Positions 8,997 to 17,453 are shown, counted from the stretch's first letter. The stretch: 32,762 nt of DNA from Bacteroidota bacterium (GCA_947447835.1 CANFLP010000002.1:1-32762), one strand, 5' to 3'. Notes: a model not told the origin generated them from the sequence alone. Program-made: numbers and translations.

Positions 8997-9042
8997 ATAA
9001 AGCAGTTAGCACTTTAATTAAGTTTTAGCTGCTTTATTTTTT
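8997..9042 (+). terminator. Probable rho-independent terminator of the OsmC gene, overlapping the 3' end of maf
   Basis: ataaagcagttag...ctgctttatttttt; 9-bp perfect outer arms, G-U and mismatches inside, then a T tract. Confidence 0.55.
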
Positions 9043-9601
9043 GTACCAGTTTACTTACGGGTAGTCCCATAACATTGTAAAAATCACCTTGTATGCTTTT
9101 GATACCTACCACCCCAATCCATTCTTGTATGGCGTATCCGCCAGCTTTATCATATGGCTTGTAATTATCAACGTAATATTCAATCTGATCTAAGCTAAGT
9201 TCATGAAAACTTACCAGCGTCGTTTCAGAAAAACAATCCATTCTGCCATGATGCAAAAGACAAACTCCCGTTATCACCTCATGTGTTTTACCTGCTAACT
9301 TTGTCAATGATGCAATGGCATCAGCCCTATCTACAGGCTTACCCATAATAGTATTATCTAAAACAACTACCGTGTCGGCTGCTATAATACAATGATTGAT
9401 TAAAGCTGGCTGTTCTGTTTTAATTTTCGCCTCAACCGCAATAGCTTTGTGCATCGCAATAAACTCAGGTACTTCTGCAATGTGCATGGAAGCAGGATAA
9501 GACTCATCCGAATCGGAGATTATTATTTCAAATGGAATTTCTGCCCATTCTAATAAACTTTTGCGCCTAGGAGATTGGGATGCTAAAATAAAAGATGCCA
9601 T
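9014..9601 (-). CDS. maf: Maf family nucleoside triphosphate pyrophosphatase
   Basis: 195 aa; FILASQSPRRKSLLEWAEIPFEI, AADTVVVLDNTIMGKP, YDKAGGYAIQEW. Confidence 0.93.
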   Translation of the reverse strand: MASFILASQSPRRKSLLEWAEIPFEIIISDSDESYPASMHIAEVPEFIAMHKAIAVEAKIKTEQPALINHCIIAADTVVVLDNTIMGKPVDRADAIASLTKLAGKTHEVITGVCLLHHGRMDCFSETTLVSFHELSLDQIEYYVDNYKPYDKAGGYAIQEWIGVVGIKSIQGDFYNVMGLPVSKLVQKIKQLKLN

Positions 9602-9604
9602 GAC

Positions 9605-10540
9605 TTATAATAAAAAATAAAAAAACAACATTGATAAAATCCCAGCAAACATAGCAAGTTTAACATAAAAACTTAGTTGTTTAAAATCCTTGCTTACAAA
9701 TGATTTTTTCAATTTGACTAATACCATCGTCAATGGAGTGATGATAAATAATAAACAATATAATATACTATGCCACCATCCAAATGGAATTACATATAGT
9801 TGAATAAATGCTAAACATCCAATTACTACAATTAACCAAACACTAATATAAACCTTGGTAGGCTTTAATCCCCAAACAATGGGCATGGTATTACATCCGA
9901 ATTTCTTATCTCCTTCCATGTCTTCCATATCTTTTAATGCCTCCCTAACTAAGGTCAAGATAAAAGCAAATACACTATATAAAACCATCAATTTTGCGAA
10001 TCTAAAATTAGCCAGGTCATGAATGCTTGGATGTGTAATTTCCTGAATGGTAAATTTTGAAAAATAGACTACTGCAATAGACCAAGCCGTTAGAACAGAA
10101 ATAACCACATTGCCTATTAAAAAATCTTTTTTAAAATTAGTAGAATAAAACCAAAGCAATAAAATGGTTAATAAATTGGATAAATGTATATGCCAATAAT
10201 TTTGAAATGGAAATGCAATGGTAGAAATATAAATACCCATTACACTAAATAATAAATGCCAGAATATTACCCAACGTCTGCTTATATATGAACCCACTAC
10301 TACTTTACCTGGCTTGTTTACCTGGTCGATATTTACATCAAAATAATCGTTAATGATATATCCAGCAGCAGCAATAAATAAATAGGTAAGTAAAATTAAA
10401 TAAAAGTTGGTGTCAATATCAGCACCTGACAATGGATACAATCGCTTATAAATACAAAAATGAAATAAGGTTTCGGCCAATAAAATAAATACCAAATTAG
10501 GCCATCGTATAAGTCTTAAAAAATGTACAAAAGTCTTCAA
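9605..10540 (-). CDS. UbiA-superfamily prenyltransferase (geranylgeranylglycerol-phosphate geranylgeranyltransferase-like)
   Basis: 311 aa polytopic; LRLIRWPNLVFI, NDYFDVNIDQVNKP (first Asp motif), DMEDMEGDKKFGCNTMPI (second Asp motif). Apparent TTG start. Confidence 0.83.
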   Translation of the reverse strand: MKTFVHFLRLIRWPNLVFILLAETLFHFCIYKRLYPLSGADIDTNFYLILLTYLFIAAAGYIINDYFDVNIDQVNKPGKVVVGSYISRRWVIFWHLLFSVMGIYISTIAFPFQNYWHIHLSNLLTILLLWFYSTNFKKDFLIGNVVISVLTAWSIAVVYFSKFTIQEITHPSIHDLANFRFAKLMVLYSVFAFILTLVREALKDMEDMEGDKKFGCNTMPIVWGLKPTKVYISVWLIVVIGCLAFIQLYVIPFGWWHSILYCLLFIITPLTMVLVKLKKSFVSKDFKQLSFYVKLAMFAGILSMLFFYFLL

Positions 10541-10565
10541 AGTATTTATTATTTATAGGATATAT

Positions 10566-11081
10566 TTATTGAGCACGTATATGATCCTCAACATCCCATT
10601 GATCATTTAGTTTTAATACCTTTTCAACTACTTCTCTTGCACAACCGGCTCCCCCATTGGCTAATGCAATATAAGACGAAATAGACTTAATATCCACCGA
10701 TGCGTCCTTAGGACATGCTGCTACCCCCACAATTTGCATTGCTTCATAGTCGGGCATATCATCCCCCATAAACAACATTTCGCTTAATGGGACTTGATGT
10801 AAAATTGATAACTCTTGTAATAATGCACGCTTATCTTTTACCCTCATGTGCACTTCCTTAACACCTAAATTATGTAAACGCTCTTCTACTTCATTGGAGT
10901 TTCCTCCAGATATAACCCAAACTTGGTAGCCCTTTTTTATAGCAAGTTGCAAAGCATATCCATCCTTTATATTCATTTTCCTAACCAACACCCCATGTGG
11001 CATAACAATCACTTCGCCATTGGTTAAGACACCATCTACGTCAAATACAAAACAGGTTATTTTTTTAAGACTCGCTAACAA
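10566..11081 (-). CDS. HAD-superfamily phosphatase, KdsC-like (3-deoxy-D-manno-octulosonate 8-phosphate phosphatase)
   Basis: 171 aa; FVFDVDGVLTNGEV, VWVISGGNS, FMGDDMPDYEAMQIVGVAACPKDA, GGAGCAREVVE. Apparent TTG start. Confidence 0.85.
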   Translation of the reverse strand: MLASLKKITCFVFDVDGVLTNGEVIVMPHGVLVRKMNIKDGYALQLAIKKGYQVWVISGGNSNEVEERLHNLGVKEVHMRVKDKRALLQELSILHQVPLSEMLFMGDDMPDYEAMQIVGVAACPKDASVDIKSISSYIALANGGAGCAREVVEKVLKLNDQWDVEDHIRAQ

Positions 11082-11110
11082 TATGCTTGTTTTAATAGTT
11101 AAATGTAAGT

Positions 11111-11350
11111 CTATTTTTGATTATCTCGCCACTCGTATACCCAAGCACTTTGAATCATTTCCAAATGACCCTCACTTGATTCTTCCTTTTTCCCTTCAAA
11201 ATGAGGCAAGGTTAATATCCATTCTAATAAATCTGTAAAACGAACTCTATATATTTTAGACTCTGTGAAATCATCTCCAAATTTTTCATATAATTTTTGG
11301 GCAATATCTTCATGGTCATTCCAATGAATGGGTGGTTCAAACTGTGTCAT
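11111..11350 (-). CDS. iscX: Fe-S assembly protein IscX
   Basis: 79 aa; IHWNDHEDIAQKLYEKFGDDF...VRFTDLLEWILTLPHFEG...SEGHLEMIQSAWVYEW; IscX/YfhJ fold signature, directly downstream of a ferredoxin gene. Confidence 0.88.
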   Translation of the reverse strand: MTQFEPPIHWNDHEDIAQKLYEKFGDDFTESKIYRVRFTDLLEWILTLPHFEGKKEESSEGHLEMIQSAWVYEWRDNQK

Positions 11351-11366
11351 AATTTTATTATTTTAA

Positions 11367-11702
11367 TTACTCTCCTAAGAATTGTGTTTGATCAGGCAAT
11401 GTAACTTCTATCACTCCAGTACCTTCTTGTATCACACATTGACATCCTAAACGCGATTCAATTCGTGGACTTACTGCACGATCAATAAAATCTTCTTCCT
11501 TATCTGATAATACTTCTAAAAATTCCATGCCTTTTTTAACATATAAATGACAAGTACTACATGCACAAACTGCTCCGCAGTTATGGTGTAAGTCAATACC
11601 TGCATCCAAGATTACTTCTAATAAACTCTCTCCTGCCTTAACATTTTCCAAGACCACAGGCTCTAACCCTTTTTGTTCAAAATTAATTTTAAGTGCGTAC
11701 AT
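11367..11702 (-). CDS. fdx: 2Fe-2S ferredoxin, ISC/adrenodoxin type
   Basis: 111 aa; CGAVCACSTCHLYV and a distal cysteine in LGCQCVI. Confidence 0.9.
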   Translation of the reverse strand: MYALKINFEQKGLEPVVLENVKAGESLLEVILDAGIDLHHNCGAVCACSTCHLYVKKGMEFLEVLSDKEEDFIDRAVSPRIESRLGCQCVIQEGTGVIEVTLPDQTQFLGE

Positions 11703-11724
11703 AATTATAGCTAATGTGTTTTTG

Positions 11725-11754
11725 CAAAAATAGCTTTAAACAACCTTGATTCAA
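11725..11754 (-). promoter_or_regulatory. Predicted Bacteroidetes-type promoter for the fdx-iscX-kdsC-like-ubiA-maf operon
   Basis: Minus strand TTG - N19 - TATTTTTG; matches -33 TTG / -7 TAnnTTTG with 19-nt spacer, 22 nt before the fdx ATG. Confidence 0.5.
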
Positions 11755-11808
11755 GGCTTTTTGTTGTTGAAATACGAAAAAAATGAAAAGCTGCTCCCTA
11801 TCACCGCT

Positions 11809-11816
11809 TATCTTTG
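11809..11816 (+). promoter_or_regulatory. Putative -7 element upstream of the alpha/beta hydrolase gene
   Basis: TATCTTTG matches TAnnTTTG, 17 nt before the ATG; no clear -33 TTG. Confidence 0.3.
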
Positions 11817-11833
11817 CAACCAAATAGTAGTAT

Positions 11834-12703
11834 ATGTCAAAGCCCGGCTTTTCAGAGAGAATGTACCTGCGTTATTTAAGAACAAAATTTCGCACCATCG
11901 GGAAGCTCTCTCCTGCCGTAGCCGGCAAATTGGCATTTAATTTATTTTGCACGCCTTACCCAAAATACAAAAAGACAAAAGCCCCTGCTATTTTTCATCA
12001 AGCAAAACGAATACAAATTAAAGTAAGTGGCGATATTGCCATTATGGGATACGAATGGCAGCCAACCAAGCCAAATGGTAAGTCAGTATTAATATGTCAT
12101 GGTTATGCTAGTTACTTTTACAAGTTTGATCAATATATACAGCCATTACTAAAGCAAGGATTTAGGGTTTTAGGGTTTGACGCGCCCGCGCATGGCCAAA
12201 GTGAAGGCAAGTATATTAATGTAATAATATATAAGGACGCTATTGAACATATTAAAAACGTATGCGGCCCAATTGATCACTTTATGGGACATTCTTTAGG
12301 TGGGATTACACTTGCAATGATAGCAGAAACTATGAACAATCAGGAGCAGCATAAATTTGTCTTAATTGCACCTGCAACCAAAACAACCACCACTTTTGAG
12401 AGCTATTATAATATGATGCACTTATCACCAGCTGTAATAGAAGGATTTTTAAGTGAGCTCAATGCACAAACCAACCTGCCGCTAAGCTATTTTGAAGCAG
12501 ACAGAGCCATTGAAAAGTATAAGGGGCCCGTACTTTGGGTTCATGATGCTGGCGATAGGGTTTGTCCTTACCAAGATTTGGTAAATTTTAAAAATAATGC
12601 CCCAGAAAATATCAAATTCTTGATTACCAACGGATTAGGTCATAATAAAGTATATAAAACACCCGAAATTATCGACCAAATAGTGGCATTTTTAAGCGCC
12701 TAA
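11834..12703 (+). CDS. Alpha/beta hydrolase
   Basis: 289 aa; VLICHGYASYFYKFDQYI, GFDAPAHGQSEG, FMGHSLGGITLAM (nucleophile elbow GHSLGG), late Asp (HDAGDRVCP) and His (GLGHNKV). Confidence 0.85.
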   Translation: MSKPGFSERMYLRYLRTKFRTIGKLSPAVAGKLAFNLFCTPYPKYKKTKAPAIFHQAKRIQIKVSGDIAIMGYEWQPTKPNGKSVLICHGYASYFYKFDQYIQPLLKQGFRVLGFDAPAHGQSEGKYINVIIYKDAIEHIKNVCGPIDHFMGHSLGGITLAMIAETMNNQEQHKFVLIAPATKTTTTFESYYNMMHLSPAVIEGFLSELNAQTNLPLSYFEADRAIEKYKGPVLWVHDAGDRVCPYQDLVNFKNNAPENIKFLITNGLGHNKVYKTPEIIDQIVAFLSA

Positions 12704-12846
12704 ACACAGATCATTTTTATTTTTTAGTTGAATACTCTAATATTGCATCACGAGAAATATACCCGTGGTCTTAATTGACTGCTTGTAATTTTCTTATAAT
12801 AAGCTGATTTTCAATATATAAAACCCCGAAGGAGCGGTTGACACCT

Positions 12847-15213
12847 ATGTCAAAGAACTTACTAATAGTTGAGTCGCCTGCAAAGGCAAAGACCATTGAG
12901 AAAATTTTGGGCGAGGAGTTTGAAGTAAGGAGCTGTTATGGTCACATACGTGATTTAGAAAAAAACGATATGGGTATAGACTTGAAAAACAAGTTTGCGC
13001 CTAGATATATGGTTCCAAGTGAAAAGGAAAAAGTGGTGAAAGAATTAAAATCCATGACCAAGAAGGCTAAGGAAGTGTGGCTTGCGTCGGATGAGGACCG
13101 TGAAGGGGAAAGTATCAGTTGGCATTTGGCGGAAGTACTTGGTTTAGATCCAAAGAAAACTAAGCGAATTGTATTTCATGAAATTACTGCCCCTGCCATT
13201 AAAAAAGCAGTCGCAAATCCACGTTTGATTAATATGGATTTGGTAGACGCGCAACAAGCAAGAAGAATTTTAGACCGAATAGTTGGATTTGAATTAAGCC
13301 CTGTTTTATGGCGCAAAATTGGTATGCAAAGAAGCCTTAGTGCTGGACGTGTACAAAGTGTTGCTGTAAGATTAATTGCAGAGAGAGAAAGAGAAATTAA
13401 TCAATTTATTCCTGAGAGTGCATTTAAAGTATCCGCTTTATTTTCTGCATTAGACATTAATAAAAAGAAAGTAAAATTCAAGGCAGATGGTCCGCAGAAA
13501 TTAACCACTGCTGGTGCTGCTGAGCAATTTTTAAATGAATGTAAGGGTGCAAAATATACCGTTAAAGACGTCATTGTAAAAGACGGAAAACGTACGCCAT
13601 CAGCGCCTTTCACAACATCTACCTTACAACAAGAAGCTTCTAGAAAATTAGGATATAGCGTAAGTAAAACAATGTTACTTGCCCAAAAATTGTATGAAAG
13701 TGGTAAAATCACTTACATGAGAACGGATAGTATTAGTTTGAGTGAAACTGCAATTGATGCCATTAAAGCCGAGATCAATTCAAGCTTTGGTGATAACTAT
13801 TATCAACCACGTAAGTTTAAAAACAAAAACGAAAGTGCACAGGAAGCGCACGAAGCTATTAGACCTTCATACATGAATGAGTCTAAGGTGGACGACGCAG
13901 ATACAAACCGTTTATATGAACTTATTTGGAAGCGCACGATTGCTTCTCAAATGAGTGATGCTCAATTTGAAAAGACGACTGCTAAAATCGAAATTTCTAC
14001 CAACAAAGAAACTTTAACTGCTAGTGGTGAAGTAATGAAATTTGACGGTTTCTTAAAAGTATATTTAGAAGGCAAGGATGACGATGATGTGGAAGAAGAC
14101 GAGTCATTCGAGGCAGATGGAGAAGATAAAATATTACCTCCTTTAGCTAAAGGTCAGGTATTAGACTTTACAAGTATGACTGGCCTAGAACGCTTTAGCC
14201 GTCCTGCTTCACGTTATACCGAAGCTAGTTTGGTAAAAAAATTAGAGGAATTAGGCATTGGCCGACCTTCTACTTATGCCCCAACAATTTCTACTATTAT
14301 GAAACGTAATTATGTAGAGAAAAAAGAGAAAGAAGGTGTAAAAAGAATATATCAAATTTTATCACTTAATAATAAGGATGAGATTAAAACCGAGGAGTCT
14401 TCGGAAATTACTGGCGCAGAAAAAAACAAACTCTCTCCTACCGATTTAGGTTTAGTAGTAACTGACTTTTTAAAGTTAAACTTCCCTAAAGTCATGGACT
14501 TTGGCTTTACCGCTAAAATCGAAGGCGAGTTTGATGAAATTGCCCTTGGTAAATTAAAGTGGAGTAAAATGTTGGAAGAGTTTTACAACCCTTTCCATGA
14601 AACCATTGAATTCACATTAGAAAATGCCGAAAGAGCAAAAGGGGAAAGAGAATTAGGATTTGATCCAATTAGTGGCAAGAAAGTAATTGCTCGTATGGGT
14701 CGTTATGGACCAATGGTTCAGATTGGGCACCAGGACGAGGAGGAAAAACCAAAATTTGCTAAGCTTAAAGCTTCTCAAAGTATTGAGACTATCAGTTATG
14801 AGGATGCCATGGAGCTATTTAAGCTTCCAAGAACCTTAGGTATGTTTGAAGACTCGGAAGTAACAGTTAATATTGGTCGCTTTGGCCCTTATGCAGCGCA
14901 TGACAAGAAGTTCTACTCCCTAAACAAGGAAATGGACCCTTACACAGTAATGCTGGAGGAATTGACTCCGATGATTGCCGAAAAGCGCAAGGCAAAAGAT
15001 GAACGTACAATTAAAGTATTTGAAAAAGAAAAAATTCAATTATTAAGAGGCCCTTATGGTCCTTATATCAAACAAGGTTTACGCAATTTCAAGTTGAACA
15101 AAGAGCAACAAGAAAAAGTAGAAACCTTGACTATCGAAGAGGTTAAAGAAATTATTGAAGAATTAAAAAAGAATCCTCCTCGCAAAACAGCTCGTAAAAA
15201 GAAAGCTTCTTAA
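12847..15213 (+). CDS. topA: DNA topoisomerase I (type IA); ATG at 12847 preferred over TTG at 12838
   Basis: MSKNLLIVESPAKAKTIEKILG, SDEDREGESISWHL, MQRSLSAGRVQSVAVR, ITYMRTDS; C-terminal GRYGPMVQ/GRFGPYAA/GPYGPYIK repeats. Confidence 0.96.
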   Translation: MSKNLLIVESPAKAKTIEKILGEEFEVRSCYGHIRDLEKNDMGIDLKNKFAPRYMVPSEKEKVVKELKSMTKKAKEVWLASDEDREGESISWHLAEVLGLDPKKTKRIVFHEITAPAIKKAVANPRLINMDLVDAQQARRILDRIVGFELSPVLWRKIGMQRSLSAGRVQSVAVRLIAEREREINQFIPESAFKVSALFSALDINKKKVKFKADGPQKLTTAGAAEQFLNECKGAKYTVKDVIVKDGKRTPSAPFTTSTLQQEASRKLGYSVSKTMLLAQKLYESGKITYMRTDSISLSETAIDAIKAEINSSFGDNYYQPRKFKNKNESAQEAHEAIRPSYMNESKVDDADTNRLYELIWKRTIASQMSDAQFEKTTAKIEISTNKETLTASGEVMKFDGFLKVYLEGKDDDDVEEDESFEADGEDKILPPLAKGQVLDFTSMTGLERFSRPASRYTEASLVKKLEELGIGRPSTYAPTISTIMKRNYVEKKEKEGVKRIYQILSLNNKDEIKTEESSEITGAEKNKLSPTDLGLVVTDFLKLNFPKVMDFGFTAKIEGEFDEIALGKLKWSKMLEEFYNPFHETIEFTLENAERAKGERELGFDPISGKKVIARMGRYGPMVQIGHQDEEEKPKFAKLKASQSIETISYEDAMELFKLPRTLGMFEDSEVTVNIGRFGPYAAHDKKFYSLNKEMDPYTVMLEELTPMIAEKRKAKDERTIKVFEKEKIQLLRGPYGPYIKQGLRNFKLNKEQQEKVETLTIEEVKEIIEELKKNPPRKTARKKKAS

Positions 15214-15231
15214 TAAAGGAACTACTTAAAC

Positions 15232-15264
15232 AAAAAAAGGGATGCAGTAATGCATCCCTTTTTT
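15232..15264. terminator. Rho-independent terminator downstream of topA, also usable by the desaturase gene
   Basis: aaaaaaagggatgca-gtaa-tgcatccctttttt: near-perfect stem with A/T flanks between convergent genes. Confidence 0.9.
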
Positions 15265-15282
15265 AATATAGTAAGGTATAAA

Positions 15283-16377
15283 TTAAGCTACCGAAGGCTT
15301 GCTCATTGTTTTTAAGAAATGAACGTGTGCTTTAATGGCACTTGCAACAGTAGGATATTCAATATATTTTAATTTAAAGTCAGCACATGCTTCCTTTACA
15401 ATTTTAGAAATTGCTGGGTAATGCACGTGAGAAATTTTAGGGAACAAGTGGTGCTCAATTTGGAAGTTCAAACCACCCACTAACCAACTAACCAATTTGC
15501 TCTTAGTTGCAAAATTAGCAGTAGTATGTATTTGATGTGCAGCAAACTCATCTGGCATTCTGTTTTCTGGCTGAATAGCTACTGGAAATTCAGTGCCATC
15601 CACTGTATGTGCTAATTGGAATACAATACTCAATACAAAACCAGCTACAAAAGTGGTAATTAAAAATCCAACTAACCAGCTAACCCATCCTAACATATAA
15701 ATTGGCAATACAACAAATACAGCAACATGGTACACTTTTACAGCCCAAAACTCAATGTGCTCAGCTACTGACATGCTCTTAAATGTAATAGATCCAATCT
15801 TTTTTGAGAAATACTTTTTGTAGTCAGCGAAGAAAATCCAAAACACATATAATAACATATATAAGGCCCAAAAATAAATATGTTGAAAACGGTGTAAACC
15901 ATAATGCTTTTGAGTTGGGGCCATTCTCATAAATACGCCAACTTCTATATCATCATCTACTCCATCAATATTTGTATACGTGTGGTGAATTGTAACATGC
16001 TTCATTCCCCACATAAATCTGCTTGCACCTAAAACACTAATTGAAGATGAAGCTAATTTATTCAGCCATGCATACTTACTAAAACTTCCGTGACTACCGT
16101 CGTGCATGACATTAAAGCCAATTGAAGCAATTAATGCACCAAAGAAAGCGCATTCTATCACTGCGATAATTGTTGGAGGAGTAAAAAACACCAAATGAAC
16201 ATAAGTAACTACAAACAATGAAACTAAAATGATTGCCTTTGAAAAAAGCAACGCATTCCCTGTTCCTTTGATATGGTGTTGTTCTAAATATTCATTTACT
16301 CTTTTTTTTAATTCCGCATGTAATGACTTAGTCGATACAGGGAATTTTGGGGTAGCAATTGTTTCGTTAGTTTGCAT
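15283..16377 (-). CDS. Membrane fatty acid desaturase (acyl-CoA/acyl-lipid, front-end-like); start placed at ATG 16377
   Basis: Three His boxes: HDGSH, HHTYTN, QIEHHLFP. The ORF track start at 16437 is a TTG. Confidence 0.88.
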   Translation of the reverse strand: MQTNETIATPKFPVSTKSLHAELKKRVNEYLEQHHIKGTGNALLFSKAIILVSLFVVTYVHLVFFTPPTIIAVIECAFFGALIASIGFNVMHDGSHGSFSKYAWLNKLASSSISVLGASRFMWGMKHVTIHHTYTNIDGVDDDIEVGVFMRMAPTQKHYGLHRFQHIYFWALYMLLYVFWIFFADYKKYFSKKIGSITFKSMSVAEHIEFWAVKVYHVAVFVVLPIYMLGWVSWLVGFLITTFVAGFVLSIVFQLAHTVDGTEFPVAIQPENRMPDEFAAHQIHTTANFATKSKLVSWLVGGLNFQIEHHLFPKISHVHYPAISKIVKEACADFKLKYIEYPTVASAIKAHVHFLKTMSKPSVA

Positions 16378-16417
16378 AGTTTCTAAAATGATATGTAAAG
16401 ATAACCTTTTAGCTAGA

Positions 16418-16432
16418 TTTAAGTCACTTAAA
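16418..16432. repeat. 15-bp palindrome tttaagt-c-acttaaa upstream of the desaturase gene
   Basis: Read directly; 7-bp perfect arms, 1-nt centre, centred 48 nt upstream of ATG 16377. Confidence 0.85.
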
Positions 16433-16507
16433 CACAATTATTTGACTGGAACGAATATTAATTCTATTTATTATGTATCCCTAATCCTAATATATCCACA
16501 CTCATGG

Positions 16508-16530
16508 GATAAGTATTGCCTTTACTTATC
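16508..16530. repeat. Inverted repeat gataagta-ttgcctt-tacttatc in the divergent intergenic region
   Basis: Read directly; 8-bp perfect arms, 7-nt loop. Not a terminator: on neither strand is the stem followed by a T tract. Confidence 0.85.
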
Positions 16531-16579
16531 AAAAAAAATGCGTTGATTTGAATAAATAAACCCCCATTATCTAGTTTTC

Positions 16580-17452
16580 ATGGAGAACGAAAAAGAAATA
16601 AAAGCCTTATTTAAACTAATAGATGATCCTGATGAGGAAGTGTATAACACCATCTCTGACAGATTGTTAAATTACGGCTCCCCTATTATCCCTGATCTTG
16701 AAAACTTATGGGAAAATACTTTAGAGGAGGCTACTTTAGAGCGCATTGAATTAATGATTTACAAACTTAGGTTACAAGATTTAAGAAACGCTTTTACGGA
16801 TTGGAAATCTAAACCTGAACCCTCTTTATTTGAAGGCGCATTACTTGTTACACAATTCCAATTCCCCGAATTGGCTGTTGATACTTTACGTCATCAAATG
16901 GAAAAGATTCGACGTAACATTTGGTTAGAATTAAATAATTATTTGACACCATTGGAACAAGCCAATGTACTTAGAAATATTCTTTTTAATTATTACCAAA
17001 TAAAAGGAGTTGAAGTAAATTACGAAAAACCTGAAGAGTTTTTAATTTCTGCCCCGCTACAATTTAAAAAAGGAAATGCTTTTGCAAACACCATTTTATA
17101 TGCAGAGCTTTGTCAGCAATTAGAAATACAAGCATCCTTTATTAATATTCCTAAGCAATGTATTGTTGCTTTTTATACTGCCGACTGGGACCCTGAGCAA
17201 AATCATCCCCATCCTCAAGAATACATTCAGTTTTATGTTGAGGGTACCACTGGCCATCCCTTTTCTCAAAAAGATTTGGACCAATATTTTACACGCTCCA
17301 ATATCGAACCAAAGAATGTTTATTACAAACAACTTTCCAATGTACGTATCATCAAAAAACATTTACTTGAATTAGCTAAATGTTTTACAAGTCCAATCTT
17401 GCAATACAAACAAAAGGATTTAACCGATTTAGCAAACCTTTTGGAAGAATAA
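16580..17452 (+). CDS. Transglutaminase-like (SirB1-type) protein
   Basis: 290 aa; LEQANVLRNILFNYYQIKGVEVNYEKPEEFLISAPLQFKKGNAFANTILYAELCQQLEIQ; resembles the SirB1 N-terminal/transglutaminase-like core. Confidence 0.65.
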   Translation: MENEKEIKALFKLIDDPDEEVYNTISDRLLNYGSPIIPDLENLWENTLEEATLERIELMIYKLRLQDLRNAFTDWKSKPEPSLFEGALLVTQFQFPELAVDTLRHQMEKIRRNIWLELNNYLTPLEQANVLRNILFNYYQIKGVEVNYEKPEEFLISAPLQFKKGNAFANTILYAELCQQLEIQASFINIPKQCIVAFYTADWDPEQNHPHPQEYIQFYVEGTTGHPFSQKDLDQYFTRSNIEPKNVYYKQLSNVRIIKKHLLELAKCFTSPILQYKQKDLTDLANLLEE

Positions 17453-17453
17453 T

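Noticed and set aside
12829-12846. Shine-Dalgarno-like aaggag and TTG start at 12838 for topA
   Set aside because: Bacteroidetes rarely depend on SD; ATG at 12847 gives the typical MSKNLLIVESPAKAKTIEK N-terminus. Kept only as a note.
17120-17375. Overlapping 80-aa (-) and 70-aa (+) ORFs within the transglutaminase-like gene
   Set aside because: Both overlap a more plausible long CDS and show no domain features.
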